From positions 1 to 15,680 of the forward strand of contig CATMOC010000019.1 of the NCBI GenBank assembly GCA_950071955.1: a stretch of 15,680 bases of DNA. Direction: 5' to 3'. The translations under genes and the position numbers were made by a program. Source of the stretch: an uncultured Mesorhizobium sp. (GTDB lineage Bacteria; Pseudomonadota; Alphaproteobacteria; Rhizobiales; Rhizobiaceae). How positions within the stretch are numbered: the stretch's first letter is position 1; each line of letters opens with the position of its first letter. A model generated the notes under the pieces. It was not told the DNA's origin, did no database searches, and worked only from the letters and a program-made list of their open reading frames with translations. This document shows positions 6,606-14,078 of this stretch, one piece after another.

Positions 6606-8252
6606 CTACTCGGCTGCCTCTCCGACGTGCCGTGCCTTGTGCAGCCGCTCGAACAGGCGCGCGACCGCCTCGGCTCCCGGATCGTTGATGCCCGCGAGGC
6701 GGTCCTGCGAGATGTAGCTGGCACGGCCGGCCTTCGCCTTCTTCATCGACCCCGTCGCGTCGGCGCCCTTTCGGGCCGCCAGGGCCGCCGCGCCGAGCCC
6801 CTCGGGGAGTGCGGCCAGCGCCGGCATCAGGGCGTCGACCATGGTGCGGTCGCCGGGTCCTGCGCCACCCACTTGGCGTATCCGGTCGAGCCCTGCGGCG
6901 AGAGCAGCGATCCAGTCCTTGCCGCCGGCCGAGGCATCGCCGGCCGCGGTGAAGAAGATCGCGAGCAGCACGCCCGAGGAACCGCCCATCGTCTGGCTCA
7001 ACTCCATGCCGACCGCCCGGTAGAGCTGGGTGAGGTCGGCAAGCGGCAGCCGGTCGAGCGCGGCGACCAGCGCGCGCGCCGCGGTGGCGAGCGTCGAGCC
7101 CGTATCGCCGTCGCCGGCCCGCGCGTCGAGCGCGTTGAGATCCGCCTCCGCTGCGATCAGGATGTCGCAGCAGGTCTTGATCAGGTCACGCTTTGTCGCG
7201 TTGGCCGACGGCATCGGCTGGATGGGTGTCAGCCCGTCCGGCAGCGGGAGGATTTCCACCCTGCCAAACGAGGCGAGCCCCGGCCACGCCCAAGGCACCA
7301 CGGGCGCCAGCAGCGCCGTCTCGGCTTCCTTCGACAGCGGCAGCATGGAAAGCGAAAATCCCTGCATGTCGAGCGAGGTCATTATCGCCGCCGGCCCGAC
7401 GATCCAGCGGATCTGTCCTGCAATGGACGAGCGCGCCAGTTCCTCGGCAAGCACCGACATTTCGAGATGCGTGGCGCCGCCGAGATTGTTCAGGAGCGCC
7501 ACGTGCGGGCCGGGCTTCATGCGCGGCGCCAGCCGGCCGATGACGGCCTCCATCGCCTGCCGGGCATCCTTGAAGCTCACCTGCTCCGCGCCTGCCTCGC
7601 CATGGATGCCAAGGCCGAGTTCCGCGTGCCCCGGCCGAATGCGCTCGTCCTTCGGCGAACCGGGGATGGTGCAGGTGTCGAGCGACATGCCGATCGAGAC
7701 GACGCCGTCGATGACGCGTTTGGCGGCGGCGGTCACGGCCTCCAGGTTCTCGCCGGCCTCGGCCAGGGCGCCCGCGATCTTGTGCACGAACAGCGTGCCG
7801 GCGACGCCGCGCGCCTGCGGAAGATCGGGCAGCGCCACGTCGTCGTCGACGATCACCATGTTGACGGAAAGCCCGAAGGCGCGGGCACGCTCGGCCGCCA
7901 GGCCGAAGTTCAGCCGGTCTCCGGTGTAGTTCTTCACGATCAGCAGGCAGCCTGCCTTGCCCGTGACGCTCAGGATGGCGGCGAGCACCGCGTCGACCGA
8001 GGGCGAGGCGAAGACGTCGCCGCAGACCGCCGCCGTCAGCATGCCCTGCCCGACGAAGCCAGCATGGGCGGGCTCGTGGCCGGAGCCGCCGCCCGATACG
8101 ATCGCCACCTTCGACCTGTCCCAGTCCGTGCGCAGCACGACCTTGATGTGCGGATAGCCGTCGAGCCGGGCGAGCCGGCCACCAGAGCCGCGCAGCAGGC
8201 CGTCGATGGCCTCGACGACCAGGGCTTCCTTGCTGTTGATGAACTGCGTCAT
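6606..8252 (-). CDS. Dihydroxyacetone kinase-like DhaK-DhaL fusion (short-chain ketose kinase)
   Basis: A 548-residue ATP-dependent kinase fusing a DhaK substrate domain (about 1-335) with a DhaL nucleotide domain (about 352-545). DhaK features are SGGGSGHEP (53-61), KNYTGDRLNFG (107-117, Asp112 as likely base) and His217 in GLGIHGEAG, the residue that binds the keto group covalently as a hemiaminal. DhaL features are the Mg-ADP loop DARAGDGDTGS (376-386), TMGGSSG (421-427) and GPGDRTMVD (465-473). Single-chain fusions use ATP directly, unlike the phosphotransferase-coupled DhaKLM. Related fusions phosphorylate dihydroxyacetone, glyceraldehyde or erythruloses, so the substrate is open. ATG 8252 has GAGGAGGG 5 bases upstream and follows the ATPase stop by 10 bases; further in-frame starts would run into that gene. 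It is the last gene of the uptake operon. Confidence 0.93.
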   Translation of the reverse strand: MTQFINSKEALVVEAIDGLLRGSGGRLARLDGYPHIKVVLRTDWDRSKVAIVSGGGSGHEPAHAGFVGQGMLTAAVCGDVFASPSVDAVLAAILSVTGKAGCLLIVKNYTGDRLNFGLAAERARAFGLSVNMVIVDDDVALPDLPQARGVAGTLFVHKIAGALAEAGENLEAVTAAAKRVIDGVVSIGMSLDTCTIPGSPKDERIRPGHAELGLGIHGEAGAEQVSFKDARQAMEAVIGRLAPRMKPGPHVALLNNLGGATHLEMSVLAEELARSSIAGQIRWIVGPAAIMTSLDMQGFSLSMLPLSKEAETALLAPVVPWAWPGLASFGRVEILPLPDGLTPIQPMPSANATKRDLIKTCCDILIAAEADLNALDARAGDGDTGSTLATAARALVAALDRLPLADLTQLYRAVGMELSQTMGGSSGVLLAIFFTAAGDASAGGKDWIAALAAGLDRIRQVGGAGPGDRTMVDALMPALAALPEGLGAAALAARKGADATGSMKKAKAGRASYISQDRLAGINDPGAEAVARLFERLHKARHVGEAAE

Positions 8253-8262
8253 GCATCCCTCC

Positions 8263-9258
8263 TCAGATGACACGGTCGCCATGGGCGTCGAAGTAGAGCG
8301 GTTCCTGCGGCCTCAGCGAGATCACGTCGCCGCTCCGGAGCGGCGTGTGCGGATCGGCGAGCGTGACCAGCGGGTGGCCCTCGATGGCGAGGTGAAGCCG
8401 CGTCTGGTCGCCGAGATGCTCGACCCGCGTCACGCGGGCCTGCCGCCCCTCGCCTTCCCGGATGTGCTCGGGCCTCAGCCCGATCCATTGCGCACCCGCC
8501 GGCGCCGGTCCGAACAACCCGGCCGGCAGCGTGTTGATGCGCGGCTGGCCGAGACGGGTCGCCACGTAGACGCTGACCGGGTTCTCGTAGATCTCGCGCG
8601 GCGTGCCGAACTGGACCAGCCGGCCGGCATCGAGCACGCCGACATGCGTTGCCATGGTCATCGCCTCGATCTGGTCGTGCGTGACGTAGACGAGCGTCGA
8701 GCCGAGATCGGACTGGATGCGCTTCAGTTCGACGCGCAGATCGGCGCGCAGCTTGGCGTCGAGCGAACTCAGTGGTTCGTCCATCAGGAAGACCTGCGGC
8801 TTGCGCACCAGCGCGCGGCCGATCGAGACGCGCTGCATTTCGCCGCCGGAGAGCGCGGTCGCCTTGTTGTCGAGCTTGTGGGAGATCTGCAGCACCTCGG
8901 CCACCTCGGCGACACGGCGGGCGATCTGTGCCGGCGGCGTGTTCAGGATCGGCGATTTCAGCGGGAATTCGAGGTTCTGGCGCACCGTCAAATGCGGGTA
9001 GAGCGAATACTGCTGGAAGACCATGGCGACGTTGCGCTGCGCGGGGCTGTCCGCCAGCACGCTTCGCCCGTCGATCAGGATGTCGCCCGCGTCGGGTTGT
9101 TCCAGCCCGGCGATCAAGCGCAGCGTCGTCGTCTTGCCGGCACCCGTCGGGCCAAGCAGCACGACGAAGGCGCCGTCGGGCACCGAGAGGTCCATGCCGT
9201 CGACCGCCACCGTATCGCCGAACCGCTTGGAGACGGCCGTGAGGACGACCTCAGCCAT
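8263..9258 (-). CDS. ABC transporter ATP-binding protein (CUT1/MalK type), first of two
   Basis: A 331-residue cytoplasmic ATPase powering sugar or polyol import. It has Walker A GPTGAGKT (36-43), Q-loop FQQYSLYPH (81-89), signature LSGGE (136-140), Walker B VFLMDE (156-161) and switch His194. A C-terminal MalK-like regulatory/OB region contains WIGLRPEHI and ends at YFDAHGDRVI. It overlaps the preceding ATPase gene by eight bases and sits 10 bases before the kinase gene. Two different ATPases in one CUT1 operon suggest a heterodimeric motor, as proposed for the rhizobial GlpS/GlpT glycerol importer. The carried substrate cannot be read from this subunit. Confidence 0.95.
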   Translation of the reverse strand: MAEVVLTAVSKRFGDTVAVDGMDLSVPDGAFVVLLGPTGAGKTTTLRLIAGLEQPDAGDILIDGRSVLADSPAQRNVAMVFQQYSLYPHLTVRQNLEFPLKSPILNTPPAQIARRVAEVAEVLQISHKLDNKATALSGGEMQRVSIGRALVRKPQVFLMDEPLSSLDAKLRADLRVELKRIQSDLGSTLVYVTHDQIEAMTMATHVGVLDAGRLVQFGTPREIYENPVSVYVATRLGQPRINTLPAGLFGPAPAGAQWIGLRPEHIREGEGRQARVTRVEHLGDQTRLHLAIEGHPLVTLADPHTPLRSGDVISLRPQEPLYFDAHGDRVI

Positions 9259-10369
9259 GGGTTGTCTCCCTGACCTCGCGCCCGCGCACCGACTCGCGTT
9301 CCAGCGCGAGCGCGCGGCCGGTCTCGGCGTCGAACAGCGACAGCGTCTGCGTCACGAAGGAGAGGCCGACCCGCTCTCCCACCTTGACGGGATCCGAGGA
9401 TGCGATGCGGGCCTTGAGGTCGCCGTTCGGCGTGTCGAGGGTGACGATCTGGGTCGTGCCGAGATATTCCACCGCGATCACATCGCCCCGGTAGGCGCCG
9501 TCGTCGCTCAGCCGGACGTGTTCGGGCCGTACGCCGAGCGCCGCCCGCGCGCCGCTCGTCGCCTCCCGGGTCTGCGGCACCGGAACCTCGACGCCCGAGA
9601 GCCGCACCGTCCGGGAGCCCGCCCGGACCTGTTCGTCGAAGCGCAGGAAGTTCATGGGCGGCGAGCCGATGAAGTCGGCCACGAACATGGTGGCCGGAAA
9701 ATCGTAGATGTCCTGCGGCGTGCCCCACTGCTCGACCACGCCGCGGTTCATGACGACGATCTTGTCGCCCATCTGCATGGCTTCGAGCTGGTCGTGGGTC
9801 ACGTAGACCGTCGTGGCGCCCATGCGGTCGTGCAGGGCGCGCAGTTCCTCGGCCATGCGCTCGCGGAACTCGGCGTCGAGCGCGCCGAGCGGCTCGTCCA
9901 TCAGGAAGGCCTTCGGCTCGCGCACGATCGCGCGGCCGAGCGCCACACGCTGCCGGTCGCCGGACGACAGGCCCCCGACCGGCCGATCGAGGATATCCTC
10001 GATGCCGAGGATGCCGGCCGCCTCGCCCACGCGACGGCGGACCTCGGCGCGCGGCATGCCCTGGCTCACAAGCGGATAGGAGATGTTGCGCCGCACGTTC
10101 ATGTGCGGATAGAGCGCAAACATCTGGAACACGAACGCGATGTCGCGGGCGCTCGCCGGCACTTGCGCCACGTCCTTGCCGTCCAGCAGGATCTGGCCCG
10201 ACGTCGGAAGCTCCAGCCCCGCGATCATGCGCAGCGTCGTCGTCTTGCCGCAGCCCGAGGGGCCGAGCAGCATGAAGAACTCGCCGTCCTCGATGGTGAA
10301 ATCGGATTCCCGCACCGCGACGAAGTCGCCGAATTCCTTGCGCAGGTTGCGGATGACGATTTGCGCCAT
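9251..10369 (-). CDS. ABC transporter ATP-binding protein (CUT1/MalK type), second of two, with variant signature
   Basis: A 372-residue ATPase with Walker A GPSGCGKT (36-43), Q-loop FQMFALYPH (81-89), Walker B AFLMDE (154-159), switch His192, and a MalK-type C-terminal domain (LGVRPEHV, LSLFDAETGRAL). The signature motif is LSSGD (134-138), not the usual LSGGQ/E, so the ATP site completed by this motif may differ from the other. All other catalytic residues are intact. Its ATG is 4 bases downstream of the stop of the small membrane protein gene; GGAG, 7 bases upstream, lies partly in that gene's end. The 3' end overlaps the next ATPase by eight bases. Confidence 0.95.
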   Translation of the reverse strand: MAQIVIRNLRKEFGDFVAVRESDFTIEDGEFFMLLGPSGCGKTTTLRMIAGLELPTSGQILLDGKDVAQVPASARDIAFVFQMFALYPHMNVRRNISYPLVSQGMPRAEVRRRVGEAAGILGIEDILDRPVGGLSSGDRQRVALGRAIVREPKAFLMDEPLGALDAEFRERMAEELRALHDRMGATTVYVTHDQLEAMQMGDKIVVMNRGVVEQWGTPQDIYDFPATMFVADFIGSPPMNFLRFDEQVRAGSRTVRLSGVEVPVPQTREATSGARAALGVRPEHVRLSDDGAYRGDVIAVEYLGTTQIVTLDTPNGDLKARIASSDPVKVGERVGLSFVTQTLSLFDAETGRALALERESVRGREVRETTHG

Positions 10370-10373
10370 CGGG

Positions 10374-10670
10374 CTACTCCGGAAAGTGGCTGACGATGAT
10401 GAACGACACCGTGCCCACCAGCGTGACGAGGAAGGACCAGGAATAGGCCCACATGAAAAAGGGCTGCATCAGCATCACCACGCCGAGCCCGATCGTGATC
10501 GAAGCCGCCATTTCCCATGGTCCACGGACAAGAATCCTCTGTACCGGGAGAATGCGATAGCCCGCCTTCGGCCGCTCGCTTGCCGAAGCGGCATCGGGCA
10601 GCGGCACGGTATTTTCGGCGTCGCGTTCCGCCTGCGTCAGCGTGTCGTCTGTGGAGAATGGCTGTCTCAT
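10374..10670 (-). CDS. Small two-helix membrane protein of unknown family within the ABC operon
   Basis: A 98-residue protein with a polar N-terminal half rich in Asp, Glu, Ser and Pro (about 1-35) and two hydrophobic helices (about 53-70 and 75-93) ending in VSHFPE. I do not recognise a family. It lies between a permease gene, which it overlaps by four bases (ATGA), and an ATPase gene, so it is surely co-expressed with the transporter. A small membrane protein, GlpU, stands in a similar place in the rhizobial glycerol importer operon, but I cannot claim homology from the sequence. It may be an accessory subunit. The chosen ATG 10670 is the only good start before the helices that fits the operon. 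Confidence 0.8.
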   Translation of the reverse strand: MRQPFSTDDTLTQAERDAENTVPLPDAASASERPKAGYRILPVQRILVRGPWEMAASITIGLGVVMLMQPFFMWAYSWSFLVTLVGTVSFIIVSHFPE

Positions 10671-11605
10671 TTGCGCACCGCCCCGAAGGTGATGCCGCGC
10701 AGCAGGTGCTTTCGCAGCAGGATGGTGAACACCATCACCGGGATCAGGAACAGGGTGGTGCCGGCGGCGACCGCGGGCCAGTCCTTGCCGATGCCGATGA
10801 TGGTCGGGATGAATGGGGGCGCGGTCTGGGCCGTGCCGGAGGTGAGCAGCACCGCGAAGGCGTATTCGTTCCACGAGAAGATCAGGCAGAAGATCGCGGT
10901 GGAGGCTATGCCCGTCGCGGCCTGCGGCAGCACGACCTTGTAGAAAGCCTGGAACCGCGAATAGCCGTCGATCAGCGCCGCCTCTTCGTATTCGCGCGGG
11001 ATCTCGTCGATGAAGCCCTTCAGCAGCCAGACCGCGAGCGAGATGTTCACCGCAGTGTAGAGCAGGATCATGCCGAGATGGGTGTCGGACAGCCCAAGCG
11101 TGCGGAACATCAGGAATATGGGGATCGCCACGGCGATCGGCGGCATCATCCTGGTAGAGAGGATGAAGAACAGGAGGTCGTCCTTCAGCGGCACCTTGAA
11201 GCGGGAAAAGGCGTAGGCTGCGAGCGTGCCGAGGAAGATCGACAGAAACGTCGAACCGAAGCCGATGATGACCGAGTTCAGGAAGCGCTCGCCGAACCGG
11301 GACGGCCCCGAGATCACCATGTCGTACTGGCGCACGATGCCGTCGTACCAGGTCTGGGGCGGTCCCAGCGCCTCGAGCTGGTCCGGGTTCATGCGCGTTC
11401 GAGTGGTGAAGAGGTTGACGTAGCCCTCGAGCGTCGGCGTGAAGATCACCTTCGGCGGGTAGGCGATGGCGTCGCTGGGCGACTTGAAGCCGGTGGCGAC
11501 GATCCAGAAAAGCGGGACCAGCGTCACGATCGTGTACCCGGCCACGAGCAAGCCCGCGATCCATTTCTGCCGCGGAGACGCCTCCGTGATGGAATATCCG
11601 CTCAT
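10667..11605 (-). CDS. ABC sugar permease, MalG/UgpE-type inner-membrane subunit
   Basis: A 312-residue integral membrane protein with about six helices (near 16-38, 109-132, 142-165, 178-198, 232-254 and 280-297). The EAA loop that docks to the ATPase is present (EYEEAALIDGYSRFQAF, 205-221, followed by LPQ at 226). A long periplasmic loop (about 42-105) separates the first two helices. The C-terminus RKHLLRGITFGAVRK is typical of this permease class. ATG 11605 overlaps the TGA of the preceding permease gene, and its own stop overlaps the small membrane protein gene, both as ATGA. With the other permease it forms the channel for the imported sugar or polyol. Confidence 0.95.
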   Translation of the reverse strand: MSGYSITEASPRQKWIAGLLVAGYTIVTLVPLFWIVATGFKSPSDAIAYPPKVIFTPTLEGYVNLFTTRTRMNPDQLEALGPPQTWYDGIVRQYDMVISGPSRFGERFLNSVIIGFGSTFLSIFLGTLAAYAFSRFKVPLKDDLLFFILSTRMMPPIAVAIPIFLMFRTLGLSDTHLGMILLYTAVNISLAVWLLKGFIDEIPREYEEAALIDGYSRFQAFYKVVLPQAATGIASTAIFCLIFSWNEYAFAVLLTSGTAQTAPPFIPTIIGIGKDWPAVAAGTTLFLIPVMVFTILLRKHLLRGITFGAVRK

Positions 11606-12549
11606 CGCTGCTTCACCTTGTTCAGCGCCTTCACATAGATCGAGGCGAGGCCGAAGACGGTCACGAAGAGGATGATGGCGTAGGCCGACGAGTAGCCTGT
11701 CCGCCACTTCTCGAAGGCCTCGCGCTTGAGATTGATCGAGGTGAGTTCGGTGGTCGACCCCGGCCCGCCGCCGGTGAGCAGCGTCACCATGTCGAACATC
11801 TTGAAGTTCTCGATGCCGCGGAAGAGCACCGCCAGCATCAGGAACGGCAGCACCATGGGCACGGTGATGGTCCAGAACTGTCGCCAGGGCGAGGCGCGGT
11901 CGATGGCCGCGGCTTCGTAGATGTAGTCGGGAATCGACCGCAGTCCTGCCAGGCAGATCAGCATCACGAACGGCGTCCACATCCATGTGTCGACAATGAC
12001 GATCGACCAGGGCGCCAGCGAGACGTCGCCGATCATCGAGAAGGACGATGGATCGATGCCGGTGAAGAAGGAGACCACGTAGTTGAACAGGCCGATCTGC
12101 GGCTGGTAGAGGAAGGTCCAGAAGTTCCCCACCACGGCGGGCGACAGCATCATGGGCAGCACGATGATCGTGGTCCACAGATCGTTGCCTTTGAACTTGC
12201 GGTTGATCAGCCAGGCGAGCGCGAAGCCGATCGCCACCTGCAGGACGATGGTCCAGATCAGGAAGTGCGCCGTCGCCTGCATCGACAGCCAGATGTCGCC
12301 ATCGGTAAGGATGCGTGTGTAATTGCGGATGCCGACCCATTCGAGCTCGGCACCGGCGCGGTTGGCCCGGTAGTTGGTCAGGCTCAGCCGGATGGTCCAG
12401 ACCAGCGGGAAGATGTTGATCGCCAGAAGCAGCGCAATCGTCGGGGTCACGAAGATCCAGGCCAGCGCCCGGTCCGACAGTCCGCGTGCGCGCGAGGCAA
12501 TGGCTGGCGGAGTGGCGAAGGCGACGCGCTCGATTGGACTGTGGGTCAT
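11602..12549 (-). CDS. ABC sugar permease, MalF/UgpA-type inner-membrane subunit
   Basis: A 315-residue membrane protein with helices near 30-50, 93-114, 125-147, 180-202, 229-246 and 287-308. The EAA loop reads YEAAAIDRASPWRQFWTITV (211-230) followed by P-M-V-L-P. A cytoplasmic tail of about 28 residues precedes helix 1. The upstream ribosome site is weak (AGAGAG about 6 bases before ATG), and two inverted repeats separate it from the binding-protein gene, which would keep its level below that of the binding protein. It is translationally coupled to the next permease. Confidence 0.95.
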   Translation of the reverse strand: MTHSPIERVAFATPPAIASRARGLSDRALAWIFVTPTIALLLAINIFPLVWTIRLSLTNYRANRAGAELEWVGIRNYTRILTDGDIWLSMQATAHFLIWTIVLQVAIGFALAWLINRKFKGNDLWTTIIVLPMMLSPAVVGNFWTFLYQPQIGLFNYVVSFFTGIDPSSFSMIGDVSLAPWSIVIVDTWMWTPFVMLICLAGLRSIPDYIYEAAAIDRASPWRQFWTITVPMVLPFLMLAVLFRGIENFKMFDMVTLLTGGGPGSTTELTSINLKREAFEKWRTGYSSAYAIILFVTVFGLASIYVKALNKVKQR

Positions 12550-12568
12550 GTTCGTCTCTCTGCCCGGG

Positions 12569-12596
12569 CCGTCGGGTCCGCGCGCGGACCCGACGG
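12569..12596 (-). repeat. 28-bp perfect palindrome between binding-protein and permease genes
   Basis: The half site CCGTCGGGTCCGCG is followed directly by its exact reverse complement. In RNA it would fold into a very stable hairpin. There is no T-run after it in the reading direction. Placed in the 78-bp gap after the highly expressed binding-protein gene, it probably limits read-through or shields the 5' message from decay, as intergenic repeats do between malE and malF. Confidence 0.75.
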
Positions 12597-12603
12597 TGTC
12601 CTC

Positions 12604-12621
12604 AGGACCTGAACTCAGGTC
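12604..12621 (-). repeat. Second inverted repeat after the binding-protein gene
   Basis: The core GACCTG-AACT-CAGGTC (12606-12621) is a perfect 6-bp stem with a 4-base loop, 6 bases after the stop codon. It pairs further with a small bulge on the stop side. Together with the larger palindrome next to it, it makes a double hairpin in the transcript. Confidence 0.6.
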
Positions 12622-12627
12622 GTCCTG

Positions 12628-13953
12628 TCAGAGCTTGCCTTCATCCTCGAAGGTCTCGGTCCAGTCCGCCACGAGGCCGTCGAGCGCTTCCTGGGCGGTG
12701 CCCTGCCCGGCCACCACGTAGTCGTGGAAGCGCTTCTGCGTGTCCTGCAGGAGTGTGGCATAGGACGGCTCGGCCCAGAAGTCCTTCACGATCGCCATGG
12801 AGTCGAGGAAGGTCTGAGCATAGGGCTGGCTCTGCGGGAAGTCGGGCGCGAGCGTCACCGCCTTCAGGCAAGAGAAGCCGCCCATCGACCACCACTTGGC
12901 CTGCACGTCGGGCTGGGCGAACCACTTGATGTACTCCAGCGCCGCGTCCTGCTTGGTCGAGGCGGCGACGACCGATATCCCCTGCCCGCCGAGCTGGGCG
13001 AACTGGTCGCCGTCAGGCCCCGCCGGGTTGGCGAAATAGCCGGTCTTGCCACGGCCGACGTCCATGTCGGTCTCGAAGCCCGGCCAGGTGAAAGCGAAGT
13101 TCATCTGCAGCGCCACCTGGCCCGATTTGAAGGCGTCGATGCCCTCGGACATGTAGGTGTTGGACGTGCCCGGCGCGACGCAGCAATCATAGAGCGCCTT
13201 ATAGTATTCGAGCCCTGCGACGGCCCCCGGACCGTTGACGTAGCCTTCCATATCGTAGGGCTTGTCGGGGTTCTCGTACTTGAAGCCAAACGAGTAGAGC
13301 ACGTCCATCGCGCCCATCGTGATGCCTTCCGAGCCACGCTCGGTGTAGATCGAGGCGCCGTAGACGGTCTTGCCGTCGACTTCGCGCTTCTGGAAGAACT
13401 CGGCGATGTCCTTGAGCTCGGCGAAGGTCTTGGGCACCGCGAGGTCGCGGCCGTACTTCTCCTTGAAGGCGGTCTGGATTTCGGGGCGCTCGAACCAGTC
13501 CTTGCGGTAGGTCCAGCCGACAACGTCGCCAAAGGCGGGCAGCGCCCAGTAGTTCGGCGTGTTCTTTGGCCATTCGGCGTATCCGGTCACGGTCGCATCG
13601 ATGAAATCGTCCATCTTGATGCCGTTGGCATCGAAGAAGTCGTTCAGCTTGACGTACCAGCCGTTCTCGGCGGCGCCGCCGATCCACTGGCTGTCGCCGA
13701 TCATCAGGTCGCAGAGCTGTCCGCCCGAATTCAATTCATTGAGCATGCGGTCGGCGAAATTCGGCCACGGCACGAACTCGAAGCTCATCTTGTGGCCGGA
13801 CTGCGCCTCGAAGTCCTTAGACAGTTCGACCAGGGCATTCGCCGGGTCCCAGGAGGCCCAGCAGAGGGTGAGGTCTTCGGCCTGCGCGGAATTCGCGGAG
13901 AGCGCGGCCGTAATCGAGATGGCAGCGACTGCCGCCAGATGGGCACGTTTCAT
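12628..13953 (-). CDS. ABC transporter sugar/polyol-binding protein, family 1
   Basis: A 441-residue periplasmic protein. A Sec signal (MKRAHLAAVAAISITAALSA, cleavage after AQA near 25) is followed by the fold of family 1 extracellular solute-binding proteins: LTLCWASWDPANALVELSKDFEAQSG at the mature start, DLMIGDSQWIGG near 83-94, GLEYYKALYD in the middle, and LEYIKWFAQPDVQ towards the end. Many exposed Trp and Asp/Asn residues suit a sugar or polyol ligand. It is shorter than the roughly 570-residue glycerol-binding GlpV, by my recollection, so the ligand may differ from glycerol. GGGAGGA lies 6 bases before the ATG. It is the first gene of the operon, right after a promoter that carries the perfect LacI-type operator. 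Confidence 0.94.
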   Translation of the reverse strand: MKRAHLAAVAAISITAALSANSAQAEDLTLCWASWDPANALVELSKDFEAQSGHKMSFEFVPWPNFADRMLNELNSGGQLCDLMIGDSQWIGGAAENGWYVKLNDFFDANGIKMDDFIDATVTGYAEWPKNTPNYWALPAFGDVVGWTYRKDWFERPEIQTAFKEKYGRDLAVPKTFAELKDIAEFFQKREVDGKTVYGASIYTERGSEGITMGAMDVLYSFGFKYENPDKPYDMEGYVNGPGAVAGLEYYKALYDCCVAPGTSNTYMSEGIDAFKSGQVALQMNFAFTWPGFETDMDVGRGKTGYFANPAGPDGDQFAQLGGQGISVVAASTKQDAALEYIKWFAQPDVQAKWWSMGGFSCLKAVTLAPDFPQSQPYAQTFLDSMAIVKDFWAEPSYATLLQDTQKRFHDYVVAGQGTAQEALDGLVADWTETFEDEGKL

Positions 13954-14000
13954 GATGGATCCTCCCGAGTGGGTGCAAACGCAACGCCTACGACAGGGAG

Positions 14001-14028
14001 ACTAGATGAGGTACGTACCTCATGTCAA
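14001..14028 (-). promoter_or_regulatory. Sigma-70-type promoter of the uptake operon
   Basis: On the minus strand a perfect -35 TTGACA (14028-14023) is followed after 16 bp by a -10-like TCTAGT (14006-14001, 4 of 6 matches). Transcription would start near 13994, about 40 bases before the binding-protein ATG. The spacer is almost wholly made of the operator palindrome. Confidence 0.7.
14006..14023. promoter_or_regulatory. LacI-type operator, perfect 18-bp palindrome
   Basis: ATGAGGTACGTACCTCAT is a perfect palindrome with a central CG step, as in LacI/PurR-family operators. It fills the space between the -35 and -10 elements of the uptake operon promoter, so a bound repressor would block RNA polymerase. 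The lacI-type gene next door is the obvious source of the repressor. Confidence 0.85.
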
Positions 14029-14078
14029 TCACGTTTCCGCAGCGGAACATTCTCCTCCCGTGCGGGCCGGGAATTCGG

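Noticed and set aside
6627..8270. 547-codon plus-strand frame antisense to the kinase gene
   Set aside because: Shadow of the DhaK-DhaL fusion; its sequence is rich in Arg, Gly and His with no recognisable domain.
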